From BOKV01 sp049289295 (GTDB lineage: Bacteria; Pseudomonadota; Alphaproteobacteria; Rhizobiales; Rhizobiaceae): a stretch of 64,000 nt of DNA. Each line of letters starts with the position of its first letter. Position 1 is the stretch's first letter. Shown here piece after piece: positions 51,233-61,087 of this stretch. The translations under genes were made by a program, and so were the position numbers. The notes under the pieces are model-generated. The model had not been told where the DNA came from, did not search any database, and saw nothing but the letters and a program-made list of their open reading frames with translations. The stretch spans positions 1 through 64,000 of the forward strand of contig JBATLL010000093.1 of assembly GCA_049289295.1 (NCBI GenBank), written 5' to 3'.

Positions 51233-52063
51233 TCAACCCGTGATGGAAGTTGTCTGGACCGGTTCGCTTTCCACTTCGCGCATGCGCATGGCCAGCGCAA
51301 AGGACTTTCGAACCGCCATTTGGGTTCGCTGCGCCACTTCCTTGCGGCTGCTTTCGCTGGTGAATTCCATCGGTTGGCCAAACACGACTTCGACATCATA
51401 GGCCCCATCCAGCAGGAAACGCTTGAGGTGGGGACCCAGGGCCATGTCACCCGGCCATGACGCGCGTGTCTGGTGGAATCGGCCAAGCGGCATTCCGAAC
51501 AGGCGAGTATAGGCAAGCGCCACCGGCTGTATGGTGACCCGTTCCAGGTGAGAGTCGGTCAGCGCCGCCTGTGCCGCGCCGAAGAGGGCGGACTTGAACG
51601 ACCCGACCCTGTTGCCGTCCCCCGTCGTTCCTTCGGCAAACAGCACCATCGCATCGCCTTCAAGCAGCCGCTTGGCGATCGTGTTTGCCTGATTGGCACT
51701 GTCGCGCCTGCGTTCTCTGTCTACGAACACCGTGCGTTGCAGGCGCGCCAGCACGGAAATGCCTGGCCATGTACGCACCTCTGCCTTGGCGATGAAACAC
51801 AGTTCCATCACGCTTCCTAGGATCAGGATATCGGACCACGACACGTGGTTTGAGACGATGAGAAGCGGGCGTTCCCGTGGAATCCTTCCTGCAACATGAA
51901 CCCGCGTTCCAACGAGTTTCAGCGTGATCCTGTGCCACAGAAGCGGCAGATATCGCGAAGTCGGTGAATGCATTCGCCAGGCAAGCAACTGGATCGGAGC
52001 GAGCACCGCAGTGACCGCCAGGACGATGATGACGACAAGGATCAACCGAAGATGGGCAGCCAT
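51233..52063 (-). CDS. plsC: 1-acyl-sn-glycerol-3-phosphate acyltransferase
   Basis: The 276-aa membrane-bound enzyme makes phosphatidic acid. It has an N-terminal hydrophobic segment, the HxxxxD motif in SNHVSWSDIL (near residues 75-85) and the FAEGTTGDGN acyl-acceptor motif (near 145-154). The middle shows the usual basic region. It lies between rimI and miaB; plsC and miaB overlap or nearly touch. Confidence 0.93.
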   Translation of the reverse strand: MAAHLRLILVVIIVLAVTAVLAPIQLLAWRMHSPTSRYLPLLWHRITLKLVGTRVHVAGRIPRERPLLIVSNHVSWSDILILGSVMELCFIAKAEVRTWPGISVLARLQRTVFVDRERRRDSANQANTIAKRLLEGDAMVLFAEGTTGDGNRVGSFKSALFGAAQAALTDSHLERVTIQPVALAYTRLFGMPLGRFHQTRASWPGDMALGPHLKRFLLDGAYDVEVVFGQPMEFTSESSRKEVAQRTQMAVRKSFALAMRMREVESEPVQTTSITG

Positions 52064-52114
52064 GGGCCTGTCCCGTTTTCCCTTGCAATACCTGTGACGA
52101 TCATGGGCAGCCAG

Positions 52115-52603
52115 TCAGACAAGGCCAAGCTCCATGACGATCGCATTTGCTGCACCTTCTCCCTGTTCCTTTGCATAATAGGCTTTTCGGGTGCCGACCT
52201 GACGAAAACCGAGCCTGCGATAAAGAGTTGTCGCTGCAGCGTTATTCTCGCTCACTTCGAGGAAAAGCCTGTCGACGCGATCCGCCTGAAGGTTGCGGAT
52301 GGCATGCTCCATCAGCAGGCGCCCTGCGCCCGAGCGACGCCGTCTTTTCGACACCGCTATGGTAATGATCTCCGCTTCCTTCCCGCTGTTGCGCACAAGA
52401 ACGAAACCGGCCGGTTCACCACGCGCACTGCCTTCGCGAATTACCCATGCCGCCATACCTCGGCCAGATACCAGCCCGGCCAGCGAATCCTCATCCCAGT
52501 TTTCCCGGAACCCCTGCGCATGAATGGTTGCCAGATCAGAGAGATCCTCGTCTCTGGCCTGATCGATGTGAAAGGCAGGTTTCCGCCAGAATGCCCAGTT
52601 CAT
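52115..52603 (-). CDS. rimI: Ribosomal-protein alanine N-acetyltransferase RimI
   Basis: The GNAT protein of about 162 residues has an acetyl-CoA loop (SKRRRRSGAGRLLMEHAI) and the C-terminal EVSENNAAATTLYRRLGFRQVGTRKAYY element typical of RimI, which acetylates the S18 N-terminus. It follows tsaB, the usual neighbour of rimI. ATG 52603 starts the homologous part; the open frame reaches 52684 but has no clear ribosome site either. Confidence 0.9.
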   Translation of the reverse strand: MNWAFWRKPAFHIDQARDEDLSDLATIHAQGFRENWDEDSLAGLVSGRGMAAWVIREGSARGEPAGFVLVRNSGKEAEIITIAVSKRRRRSGAGRLLMEHAIRNLQADRVDRLFLEVSENNAAATTLYRRLGFRQVGTRKAYYAKEQGEGAANAIVMELGLV

Positions 52604-52708
52604 GATGAAATGCCAGTTGCCCTGCTTGTCTCGGAAGGCCCCGAACCTGTGGGATGGTGAAGCGCCAGTGCGGATTGGACTCAATCACGGTAAAAAAGGC
52701 AAGTGGCT

Positions 52709-53425
52709 CTAGAGGCGGGAAACAGCAAAACCCTTCTGCGGCTTGGCATCGGCCGAACGCAGGTAAAGCGGTTCTGGTCGCCCGGCATCCGCAATCGCGA
52801 TGGCACCAAGCGCGGCGTAAGCCTCGATCGGGGCTGCTGCAAGGTCGTGAAGGATGAGCGTTTCCTGGGGCAGCAGGGATTGCAATCGCACGGCAGCCGA
52901 ACCGCAAAGCGCCGTTGTCTCCGGGTCAATCATGCCAGCAAGGGATTCAAGCGTCAGGACACCAGGCTGGTCAAGCAGCGCTTCGCGGGCGTCGAGACCG
53001 GCATGATCAAGGGGGAACAACTGGCAATAGGTTTCGTCGCGCCGTGCGTCGAGTGCACACAGGATTTTCGAGACAGGCCGTTTTGGCCCGGCGGCTTCAA
53101 GCAAACCCAGGGCGTGATGCCGCGCCGCGTCAAGCGAACTGACCCCGACTGCCTCGATGCCCAGTCCCAGCGCAATTCCCCTTGCTGTTGCCAGCCCGAC
53201 CCTCACGCCGGTAAAACTGCCAGGGCCAGTGGAAGCGGCAATTCTTCCGATGGACGAATAATCGAGTTTTGCCGAATTCAGCACATCCCCGATCACATCC
53301 ATCAGCCGTTCGGCATGGCCGATGCCGATATCGTGGCTCGCGTGAGAAACGATCTCGCCGCTAACCGTGTCCAGCACGGCAGCGGCGCACAGATGTGCAC
53401 TCGTATCAATTGCAAGCAGGTACAT
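52709..53425 (-). CDS. tsaB: tRNA threonylcarbamoyladenosine biosynthesis protein TsaB
   Basis: The 238-aa ASKHA-fold protein is the partner of TsaD in t6A synthesis. It shows the N-terminal LAIDTSAHLCAAAVL phosphate loop and the ASTGPGSFTGVRVGLATARGIALGL motif (near residues 64-87). Lack of a metal site fits TsaB rather than TsaD. It is followed by rimI on the same strand, a common pair. Confidence 0.94.
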   Translation of the reverse strand: MYLLAIDTSAHLCAAAVLDTVSGEIVSHASHDIGIGHAERLMDVIGDVLNSAKLDYSSIGRIAASTGPGSFTGVRVGLATARGIALGLGIEAVGVSSLDAARHHALGLLEAAGPKRPVSKILCALDARRDETYCQLFPLDHAGLDAREALLDQPGVLTLESLAGMIDPETTALCGSAAVRLQSLLPQETLILHDLAAAPIEAYAALGAIAIADAGRPEPLYLRSADAKPQKGFAVSRL

Positions 53426-53486
53426 GGGTTCAGTTTTTACCTGCTGCGTAGTGATGTCGATTAGGCAATTGGTCTGATTAGGTGCT

Positions 53487-54059
53487 TCAAACGGCTTCGA
53501 CTTCGCGCACTTCCGGGATGAAGTGCTTGAGAAGATTCTGAATGCCGTATTTCAGCGTGGCGGTCGAGGACGGACAGCCTGAACATGCACCGCGCATGTG
53601 GAGGTAGACGGTGCCTTCCTTGAATCCCCTGAAGGTAATGTCGCCACCATCCTGGGCCACAGCCGGGCGAACGCGTGTTTCCAGGAGTTCCTTGATCGTG
53701 GTGACGATATGCTCATCACCCGTTTCATAGAATTCCTCGTCACCATCGAGATCAGCCGCACCTGCGTCCATTACCGGTGCACCGGACATGAAATGCTCCA
53801 TGATGGCGCCCAGCACGGCTGGCTTCAGGTGTGCCCATTCGAAGCCTGATTCGCCGCGTTCCTCGCGGGTGACCGTGATGAAATCATTGCCGAGGAAGAC
53901 GCCACTTACGCCTGGTATCTCGAACAGGCGCAATGCCAGCGGCGAATCCGACGCCAATTCCGGGCTGCGGAAGTCCGCAGAGCCCTGCTCCATGACCGTA
54001 CGGCCAGGAAGGAACTTCAAGGTGGAAGGGTTGGGTGTCGCTTCGGTCTGGATGAACAT
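53487..54059 (-). CDS. NifU-like Fe-S scaffold/carrier protein (Nfu)
   Basis: The 190-aa protein has an N-terminal Nfu domain (MFIQTEATPNPSTLKFLPG) and a C-terminal NifU-like domain with the cluster-binding CSGCPSS motif (near residue 165). The VRPAVAQDGGDITF segment is typical. It would carry or transfer [4Fe-4S] clusters to target enzymes. It lies between tsaB and a Usp gene, as in many Rhizobiales. Confidence 0.93.
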   Translation of the reverse strand: MFIQTEATPNPSTLKFLPGRTVMEQGSADFRSPELASDSPLALRLFEIPGVSGVFLGNDFITVTREERGESGFEWAHLKPAVLGAIMEHFMSGAPVMDAGAADLDGDEEFYETGDEHIVTTIKELLETRVRPAVAQDGGDITFRGFKEGTVYLHMRGACSGCPSSTATLKYGIQNLLKHFIPEVREVEAV

Positions 54060-54269
54060 GTTCTTTCTCCGCTTGAACCTGTCCGGTTAAAGGCCGGACT
54101 GTCGGGCGTTCGCAGCCAATCCGATTGCACTGGCTCATTCAAGAATAGTCGGGTTTGCCGCGTTTGGCGATATCCATATAGGTCGCAGGCCTCACACGCG
54201 AAAGGCCTGATCCATATTCGCACGCATTAATGATCGCCGATTTCCTGTTTGCGCAGCCAATTACCGGTG

Positions 54270-54761
54270 TCAGGCCACCGATTCGATATCCTCGTCGCTC
54301 ATTTCACTGGGCACTACGGTCACGGGAATCGGAAAGGCAGCGCCACGCCCGGCAATCGACGATACCAGCGGCCCGGGACCTTCCTTGTCATCGCCTGCGG
54401 CCAGTACGAGTATCGCGATATCGTGATCCTCTTCAATGAGTTTGTGGATTTCCTCGACGGTATTGCCTTCGCGAACGACCAGTTCGGGGTCGATATTGGC
54501 TGTTTCGCGTGCAAACTGCGCTGCCTTGTGAAGGGCAGCTTCCGCTTCCTCGCGGGCTTCAGCCTTCATGATTTCCTCGACGCCGATCCAGTGCTGGAAA
54601 TCGCCGGGCGTGCAGATATAGACCAGCGTAAGTGCACCGCCCGTCTTGGCTGCCCTTCGCCCGGCATACAGGACTGCCCTGCCGCATTCTGGCGTATCGT
54701 CAATGACCGCAAGAAACTTGCGCTTGTGACCCGCCTCGTAACTTTGCCTTTTGCTGACCAT
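54270..54761 (-). CDS. Universal stress protein (UspA family)
   Basis: The single Usp domain of about 163 residues starts FLAVIDDTPECGRAVLYAGRRA and contains LTLVYICTP and an end region ILVLAAGDDKEGPGPLVSS. The usual ATP-binding G-2x-G-9x-G-(S/T) loop is only partly matched (AAGDDKEGPGPLVSS), so ATP binding is uncertain. It lies between trpS and the NifU-like gene. Start taken at ATG 54761 (an alternative is 54767). Function in general stress; partner unknown. Confidence 0.9.
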   Translation of the reverse strand: MVSKRQSYEAGHKRKFLAVIDDTPECGRAVLYAGRRAAKTGGALTLVYICTPGDFQHWIGVEEIMKAEAREEAEAALHKAAQFARETANIDPELVVREGNTVEEIHKLIEEDHDIAILVLAAGDDKEGPGPLVSSIAGRGAAFPIPVTVVPSEMSDEDIESVA

Positions 54762-54847
54762 GCCCAATTGTGCCTTTTACCTGTCGATCAAACAAGGCTG
54801 GTGTTGCCGGTTTGTCCGCGAACCATGTCGCGTCGAAGATACTGAAC

Positions 54848-55891
54848 TTACAGGAAACCGACAATCGAGCGCACTTCTGCCATTGTCTGGCGCGCAATTG
54901 TTCCGGCCCGTTCAGCGCCTTCGGCAAGAATGGCATCGACATGATCGGGATTGTCCATCAGCCTGCGCATCTCTGCTGTTACCGGTTCCAGCTTGCTCAC
55001 GGCAACATCTGCCAGGGCCGGTTTGAATTCCGAGAAGGGCTTGCCGGCGAACGACTGTATGACCGCTTCCCGGCTGCTTTCGACCAGTGCGGCATAAATG
55101 CCCACGAGGTTGTCAGCTTCCGGACGCAGCTTGAGCGCTTCGAGCGAATCCGGCAGCGGTTCGGGATCGGTTTTCGCCTTGCGTATTTTCTTGGCGATAT
55201 CGTCTGCACTGTCCGTCAGGTTTATCCGCGACAGATCCGATGGGTCAGACTTGGACATTTTCTTGGTGCCATCGCGCAGGCTCATCACCCGTGTCGCAGG
55301 CCCTTCGATCACCGGATTGGTCAGCGGGAAATAGCTTTCGCCATGGCCAAGTTCACCAATGCGCGTGGCAAAGTCATTGTTGAACTTCTGCGCAATGTCG
55401 CGCGTCAGTTCCAGATGTTGCTTCTGGTCATCGCCCACTGGCACATGGGTAGCCCTGTAAAGCAGAATGTCCGCCGCCATCAATGTCGGATAGGAAAACA
55501 GGCCCACCGAGGCATTTTCCTTGTCCTTGCCGGCCTTTTCCTTGAACTGCGTCATGCGGTTGAGCCAGCCCATGCGGGCAACACAATTGAAAATCCAGGC
55601 GAGTTCGGCATGTTCGCCAACCCGACTCTGGTTGAAGACGATGTGCTTTTTCGGGTCAATGCCCGAGGCGATGAAGGCGGCAGTCACCTCGCGCGTGTTG
55701 CGCGCCAGGCCTTCGGGCCCTCCCCAGACACTCATGGCCTGTGTAATGGCATGCAGGTCAACGACGCAATAGATGCATTCGTGGCTATCCTGCAGCGCAA
55801 CGAACTTTCTGATTGCGCCCAGATAGTTGCCGAGGTGCAGGTTTCCCGTCGGCTGGACACCGGAGAAAACACGATTTGATGGTTGGGACAT
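54848..55891 (-). CDS. trpS: Tryptophanyl-tRNA synthetase
   Basis: The 347-aa class Ic synthetase shows the HIGH-type motif in GNLHLGNYLGAI (near residues 14-25) and the KMSKS motif in KKMSKSDPSD (near 200). The N-terminal VFSGVQPTGNLHLGN is diagnostic for TrpRS. ATG 55891 is used; a start nine bases upstream is possible. It follows murJ by about 100 bases on the same strand. Confidence 0.96.
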   Translation of the reverse strand: MSQPSNRVFSGVQPTGNLHLGNYLGAIRKFVALQDSHECIYCVVDLHAITQAMSVWGGPEGLARNTREVTAAFIASGIDPKKHIVFNQSRVGEHAELAWIFNCVARMGWLNRMTQFKEKAGKDKENASVGLFSYPTLMAADILLYRATHVPVGDDQKQHLELTRDIAQKFNNDFATRIGELGHGESYFPLTNPVIEGPATRVMSLRDGTKKMSKSDPSDLSRINLTDSADDIAKKIRKAKTDPEPLPDSLEALKLRPEADNLVGIYAALVESSREAVIQSFAGKPFSEFKPALADVAVSKLEPVTAEMRRLMDNPDHVDAILAEGAERAGTIARQTMAEVRSIVGFL

Positions 55892-55988
55892 GGGATTCAC
55901 TCCGGAGTTTGTCCGGCGCGACCGGAAGCGCGGGTATGACTTGGATTTTCGCGGGCCTTATGGCGGACGCAATGCTAATTCGCAAGCG

Positions 55989-57563
55989 CTAACTGGCTCC
56001 GTTGCGCTTGCTCCGCTTCATCATGCGCATCAGGACGTCCCCGGGAATTGCACCCGAAGCGATGACGGCACCGAAATAAACAGCCATCGCAACGCCAATC
56101 ATTGCCAGGATCATTGCCACCCGCATGAGAATTGGAGCGTCGAGCAGGCTTGATCCCAGCCAATCCTGCGCCAGATGAAGCAGGATGCCCATGCCAAGGC
56201 TCGCACCAAGGATGATCAGCATGTTGCGGAAGGTCCGGTGGCTGAGCTGGAATTCGCTGCTGGCCATCAGCACTGCGCCAAGCAGGATAGCGTTTACCCA
56301 GCTTGCTGCCGAGAACGCCCAGGCAAGTCCGACAACACCCAGGCGCGGAAACAGGGCTAGCGCCAGTACGATGTTCACCAGAGCATTGACCCCGGAGAAC
56401 CACATTGGCGTGCGAGTGTCCTGCCGGGCGTAAAAGGAAGGCTGGAATATCTTGGTCAGCACTACAGCCGGCAGGGCTAGGGCAAAGATTGCCAGCACCT
56501 GTGCTGTCGTTTCAGTCAGATCCCGCGAAAAGGCCCCACGTTCATAGACAAGCGCTATCAGCGGCTCCGGCATCACGAAAAGGCCAACGGCGGCAGGAAC
56601 CATGAGACCCAGCCCGAACTCCAGCGAACGGTTCTGCAGTTTCTGCGCTTCAGGCGCATCATTGGCGGCAAGCGCACGGGACAATTCGGGAAGCAGCACC
56701 ACCCCTATGGAAACCGCAATCAGGCCCAGCGGCAACTGCATGAGCCTGTCCGCATAATTCATGATGGAAATCGCCCCGGCCTTGCCCGATGCAATGATCT
56801 GTCCGACAAGCAGATTGACCTGGGTAATGCCGGCGGCAATTGCGGTTGGTATGGCAAGCGACACCAGCCGGCGCACCGGCTTTGCGAAATGCGGCATGCT
56901 CAGCGACACGTGAAAGTCTTCCCGGCGAACGCCCCAGGCGACCAGCAGGAACTGCAGCAGGCCGGATAGGCAGACGCCCCATGCCATGGCCCTGCCGATA
57001 TCCACGCCTCCACGTCCGCTCCACAGCATGATCGACAGGATGACGATCAGCACGACGTTCAGCAGAACAGGCGCCAGGGCCGCGAGGAAATAGCGGCGCA
57101 TCGAATTGAGAATGCCGGAAAACATCGCCACGACCGACATCGCCCCGAGGTAGGGGAACATTATCCGGGCCAGTTCGACAGTCAGGTCGAACTTTTGCGG
57201 ATCGGCAGCAAATTTTGGCGCAATCACGGTGCCCACGAGAAAGGGCATCACCATCATCGCCAAGGCTGTCAGCAGCAGGAGGACAAACACCAGTGCGCTC
57301 AGGATCTGCTGCGCAAACTGGCGCGCGGCGTCACGCCCGCCCGTCTCCAGTTCCTTGCCGAACAGCGGAATGAAAGCTGCATTGAAAGCGCCCTCTGCGA
57401 AAATGCGTCGAAACAGGTTGGGAAACCTGAAAGCAGCATAGAAGGCGTCAGCCACAGGGCCTGCGCCCAGGGTTGATGCGATCAGCGCCTCGCGAACAAA
57501 TCCCAGAACCCTGCTCGCCAGCGTGGCACCGCCCACTGCGGAAAACTTTGCAATCAGACCCAT
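55989..57563 (-). CDS. murJ: Lipid II flippase MurJ (MviN)
   Basis: The 524-aa MATE-like membrane protein has about 14 hydrophobic segments and the MurJ start GLIAKFSAVGGATLASRVLGFVRE, then DAFYAAFRFPNLFRRIFAEGAFNAAFIPLF. It moves lipid II across the inner membrane for peptidoglycan synthesis. ATG 57563 with GAGGAA before it starts the homology; the frame extends further but without match. glnD is upstream, 37 bases away. Confidence 0.95.
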   Translation of the reverse strand: MGLIAKFSAVGGATLASRVLGFVREALIASTLGAGPVADAFYAAFRFPNLFRRIFAEGAFNAAFIPLFGKELETGGRDAARQFAQQILSALVFVLLLLTALAMMVMPFLVGTVIAPKFAADPQKFDLTVELARIMFPYLGAMSVVAMFSGILNSMRRYFLAALAPVLLNVVLIVILSIMLWSGRGGVDIGRAMAWGVCLSGLLQFLLVAWGVRREDFHVSLSMPHFAKPVRRLVSLAIPTAIAAGITQVNLLVGQIIASGKAGAISIMNYADRLMQLPLGLIAVSIGVVLLPELSRALAANDAPEAQKLQNRSLEFGLGLMVPAAVGLFVMPEPLIALVYERGAFSRDLTETTAQVLAIFALALPAVVLTKIFQPSFYARQDTRTPMWFSGVNALVNIVLALALFPRLGVVGLAWAFSAASWVNAILLGAVLMASSEFQLSHRTFRNMLIILGASLGMGILLHLAQDWLGSSLLDAPILMRVAMILAMIGVAMAVYFGAVIASGAIPGDVLMRMMKRSKRNGAS

Positions 57564-57600
57564 CAGTTCCTCGAATGCGTTGCGGCGCGTCGCGGCATCT

Positions 57601-60402
57601 TCATGCACCCTTGCGCCTGGGTTCCGTTTGGGTCTGTGCAGACGGATCAAGGACCGCTGTCAGTTCTGCAATTGTCTTTCCCTGCCTGCCGGGCGCGGTG
57701 ATTTTGTGTCCTACCAGATCGGTGACATAAAAGGCGTCGATTACCTTCTCGCCGAAAGTCGCGATATGCGCCGAACCGATGTTGAGGCTGAGGTCTGCAA
57801 GTTTCGTGGTCAGTTCTGAAAGCAGTCCGGGCCTGTCCAGGCCCTCGATCTCGATCACGCTGAACAGATCCGAAAGGTCGTTGTTGATGACCACCGACGG
57901 ATTGACCGAGAAAGCCTTGGGGGATCTGCGATACCTGGTCCGGTTGGCGATCATCTCAGGAAGCCGCTTCTTGCCCGAAAGCACCTCCTCGATCATGACG
58001 CCCACCCGGCGCGCCCGGCGCAACTCGTCTTCTTCCTTCTCGAATTCGCGATTGATGAAGATGGAATCGAGCGCGCGCCCGTCCGATGTGGTGTGAATCT
58101 TGGCATCCACGATGTTCGCACCTGCCGCCGCGCAGGCCCCGGTGATGATGGACAGCAGGCGCGGATGATCCTGTGCAAGCACAGTAATTTCCGTGATTGC
58201 CTCGAAGTCGCGTGTGTGAACCGCAGTTGCAAACACGCGCCCCGTGCGTGCGCATTCGCGCAGGAACTCCATGTGCCGCACCTGTGAATCGGGATCTGTG
58301 GCCATGAAATAGGCGGAGTAGGGAAGGCTTGCATGATGTTCGGCTTCCTGCCGGTTCCAGCCCACCAGCTGCGCCACCAGTTCGGCGCGCGCGGCTTCCA
58401 CCCGGGCCTTGCGGTCAAGCTGGCTGAATCCGCCCGTCAGCGCCGGTTCCGTCTCATAGAACAGGGTGCGCAGGAGTTGGCCCTTCCAGCCATTCCAGAC
58501 ACCGGGGCCAACCGCGCGAATGTCACACACGGTCAGGATCAGGAGATAGCGCATGCGTTCCAGTGTCTGGACTGTCTCGGCGAAATCCCGGATTGTCTTG
58601 CGGTCGGACAGATCGCGCGACTGTGCAACCATGCTCATCGTCAGATGTTCCTGCACCAGCCATGAAACCAGTTCCGTCTGGGCCTCGCTCATGCCAAGGC
58701 GCGGGCATAGCGAGCGGGAAATCCTTGCTCCCGCCACCGAATGGTCTTCTGGACGGCCCTTGGCAATATCGTGGATCAGCACCGCAACATAGAGAACCTG
58801 CCGATCCTTGATCGACGGCATCAGGTCGCGTGAAAGCGGGTGATCCTTGCCAAGCCTGCCGCTTTCGATTCCAGACAGCACGCCGACGCACCGGATCAGA
58901 TGCTCGTCGACCGTATAGTGGTGATACATGTTGAACTGCATCATCGCGACGATCTTGCCAAAGGCGGGGATGAACTTTCCCAGCAGTCCCGATTCGTTCA
59001 TCTTTCGAAGCAGGTGCTCCGGCTTGTTGCGGGAAGTCAGGACGTCGAGAAAGAGGCCATTGGCCGCCTCGTCGTTGCGTAGCTCGCGGTTCACCAGGTG
59101 GAGTGATTTGGACAGGAGGTGCAGCGCATCAGGATGGAAATCGATATTGTTGTCATCGGCCAGCTTGAACATGCGGATCATGTTGACCGGGTCACGCTCG
59201 AAGGCATCCTTGTCGGCTACGTTGATTCTGCCATTGTCATAGATGAAATCGAGCGTTCCAGCGATCTTGCGCCCGCGAAGGCGCAGGCTGCGCAGTGACG
59301 AAATCAGGCCATTCATCCCCGTGACATGCTTGGCGTTGCGTTCCTCCAGTTCCGCACAAACGATCATGGTCAGATCGCCCACCTCCTTGGCCATCAGGAA
59401 GTAATGCTTCATGAAGCGTTCGACATCGAGCAGGCCGCCATGGGTTGCGTATTTCAGACGCGCTGCCATTTCACGCTGAATGTCGAAGGACAGGCGCTCC
59501 TCAGCCTTGCCGGTCAGGAAATGCATGTGGCAGCGTACGGTCCACAGGAAATTCTCCGCCCTGCGGAACCGTCGAAATTCTTCGCGGGTGAACATGCCCA
59601 CGCCGACGAGATCGAGAACCGTGTTGACCCGGTAGGTGTATTTGCCGATCCAGAACAGCGTGTGCAGATCCCGCAGGCCACCCTTTCCGTCCTTCACGTT
59701 CGGTTCGACGAGGTAACGCGATTCACCGCTTCGCCGATGCCTTTCGTCACGTTCGGCGAGTTTCGCCGCAATGAAGTCACTTGCCGTGCCTGCAACGATT
59801 TCCTTGTCGAAACGTTCCACCAATTCATCGAACAGTTCCTGCGCGCCCCAGATGAAACGCGCTTCAAGGATGGAGGTTCGAATGGTCATGTCCGCCTTCG
59901 ACTGACGAATGCACTCGTCAATGTTACGGGTGGCATGGCCGACCTTGAACCCCATGTCCCACAGCATGTAGAGCATGTACTCCACGACCGCCTCGCCCCA
60001 TGCCGTCTGCTTGTAAGGCAGTATGAAAAGCAGATCGATATCCGAGCCCGGCGCCAGCGTACCGCGGCCATACCCCCCCACAGCCACGATCGCCATGCGT
60101 TCGCCAGCAGACGGGTTCGTCACGCGATAGACGTGGGTGACTGCAAAATCATAGATGATACGGATGATCTCGTCCTGCAGGGCCGAGATGCGCTCCGCGC
60201 AGCGTGTTCCATTGCCATCCGATTCAAGCAGGAGGCGGGCCTTCTCGCGACCCTCGCGATTTGCCTCCTTGAGCAGCGCCAGAACGTGCTGGCGAACTTC
60301 TGGCGCCGAGCCGTCGTTGGACGTGCTGGTCAATTCGCTCAGCCGGACGCGTATGTCCTGCGGTTCGATCAGTTCGACGAGGCTGGGTGTGCTTTTGTCC
60401 AT
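57601..60402 (-). CDS. glnD: PII uridylyltransferase / uridylyl-removing enzyme
   Basis: The 933-aa bifunctional enzyme modifies PII proteins (GlnB/GlnK) in response to glutamine. The nucleotidyltransferase domain has GGYGRGTLAPGSDIDLLF with the metal-binding GSDxD (near residues 108-125). The HD domain has LIHDIAKGRPEDHSVAGA (near 510). Two C-terminal ACT domains follow (near 700-920). All four parts look intact. It precedes murJ, the usual order in rhizobia. Confidence 0.97.
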   Translation of the reverse strand: MDKSTPSLVELIEPQDIRVRLSELTSTSNDGSAPEVRQHVLALLKEANREGREKARLLLESDGNGTRCAERISALQDEIIRIIYDFAVTHVYRVTNPSAGERMAIVAVGGYGRGTLAPGSDIDLLFILPYKQTAWGEAVVEYMLYMLWDMGFKVGHATRNIDECIRQSKADMTIRTSILEARFIWGAQELFDELVERFDKEIVAGTASDFIAAKLAERDERHRRSGESRYLVEPNVKDGKGGLRDLHTLFWIGKYTYRVNTVLDLVGVGMFTREEFRRFRRAENFLWTVRCHMHFLTGKAEERLSFDIQREMAARLKYATHGGLLDVERFMKHYFLMAKEVGDLTMIVCAELEERNAKHVTGMNGLISSLRSLRLRGRKIAGTLDFIYDNGRINVADKDAFERDPVNMIRMFKLADDNNIDFHPDALHLLSKSLHLVNRELRNDEAANGLFLDVLTSRNKPEHLLRKMNESGLLGKFIPAFGKIVAMMQFNMYHHYTVDEHLIRCVGVLSGIESGRLGKDHPLSRDLMPSIKDRQVLYVAVLIHDIAKGRPEDHSVAGARISRSLCPRLGMSEAQTELVSWLVQEHLTMSMVAQSRDLSDRKTIRDFAETVQTLERMRYLLILTVCDIRAVGPGVWNGWKGQLLRTLFYETEPALTGGFSQLDRKARVEAARAELVAQLVGWNRQEAEHHASLPYSAYFMATDPDSQVRHMEFLRECARTGRVFATAVHTRDFEAITEITVLAQDHPRLLSIITGACAAAGANIVDAKIHTTSDGRALDSIFINREFEKEEDELRRARRVGVMIEEVLSGKKRLPEMIANRTRYRRSPKAFSVNPSVVINNDLSDLFSVIEIEGLDRPGLLSELTTKLADLSLNIGSAHIATFGEKVIDAFYVTDLVGHKITAPGRQGKTIAELTAVLDPSAQTQTEPRRKGA

Positions 60403-60454
60403 CTAGGCGATGCAATACTCCGCCTTGCCATGCCCATGCAACCTGGTTGGCAGG

Positions 60455-61087
60455 TCAGAAATCGCCCGCAGGCCGCCCTGGCCTGTGGCGGTAGCCCGGA
60501 AGGGTCCATCCAAACAGAAGAGCGCCGCCACGAATGGCAAAGGCAAACAGGACTGCGCAAGCCGCAGAGACTGCTGGTTCGACCGCAAAGCGGCTCATCA
60601 GGACGAAGACCCCCGCACCAGCGAGCGCGGCTGTAATGTAAATCTCCCTGCGCAGCAGGACAGAGGGTTCCCCGCTGACCAGGTCGCGCAACATGCCGCC
60701 CGCCGTTGCTGTGACCATTCCCGTGACGATGGCAGCAAGGGGCGACACCCCGGCTTCCAGTCCCTTCTGCGCTCCGATCACGCAGTAGGCGGCGAGACCG
60801 GCGGCATCCAGCCAAAGCAGCAGCCTGTAGCGATACTCGAACAGTGGGGCAGCGAAATAGAGAATGATCGCAGTCAAGGCGCAAACCGCGAGCGGAAGGC
60901 TGTCATGGGCCCAGAAGATCGGGGTCGCGCCGATGATCACGTCACGCAGCGTGCCGCCGCCAATGCCGGTCAGGCTGGCGAGGAACAGAAATCCGATAAT
61001 GTCGAGCTGTTTGCGGGATGCGGCCAGTGCGCCGGTTGCCGCAAAGACGGCTACACCGGCCAGGTCGAGTGCTCCAAGCAGCGTCAA
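60455..61087 (-). CDS. TRIC/UPF0126 membrane protein with glycine-rich repeats
   Basis: The 210-aa protein has about seven hydrophobic segments and two halves, each with the family motif GGGTLRD (near residue 41) and GGMLRD (near 128). These are marks of the UPF0126 family, related to trimeric intracellular cation channels. A cation, glycine or other small-solute channel is plausible; the substrate is unknown. Its start overlaps the grpE stop by four bases, so it may be cotranscribed with grpE. Confidence 0.9.
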   Translation of the reverse strand: MTLLGALDLAGVAVFAATGALAASRKQLDIIGFLFLASLTGIGGGTLRDVIIGATPIFWAHDSLPLAVCALTAIILYFAAPLFEYRYRLLLWLDAAGLAAYCVIGAQKGLEAGVSPLAAIVTGMVTATAGGMLRDLVSGEPSVLLRREIYITAALAGAGVFVLMSRFAVEPAVSAACAVLFAFAIRGGALLFGWTLPGYRHRPGRPAGDF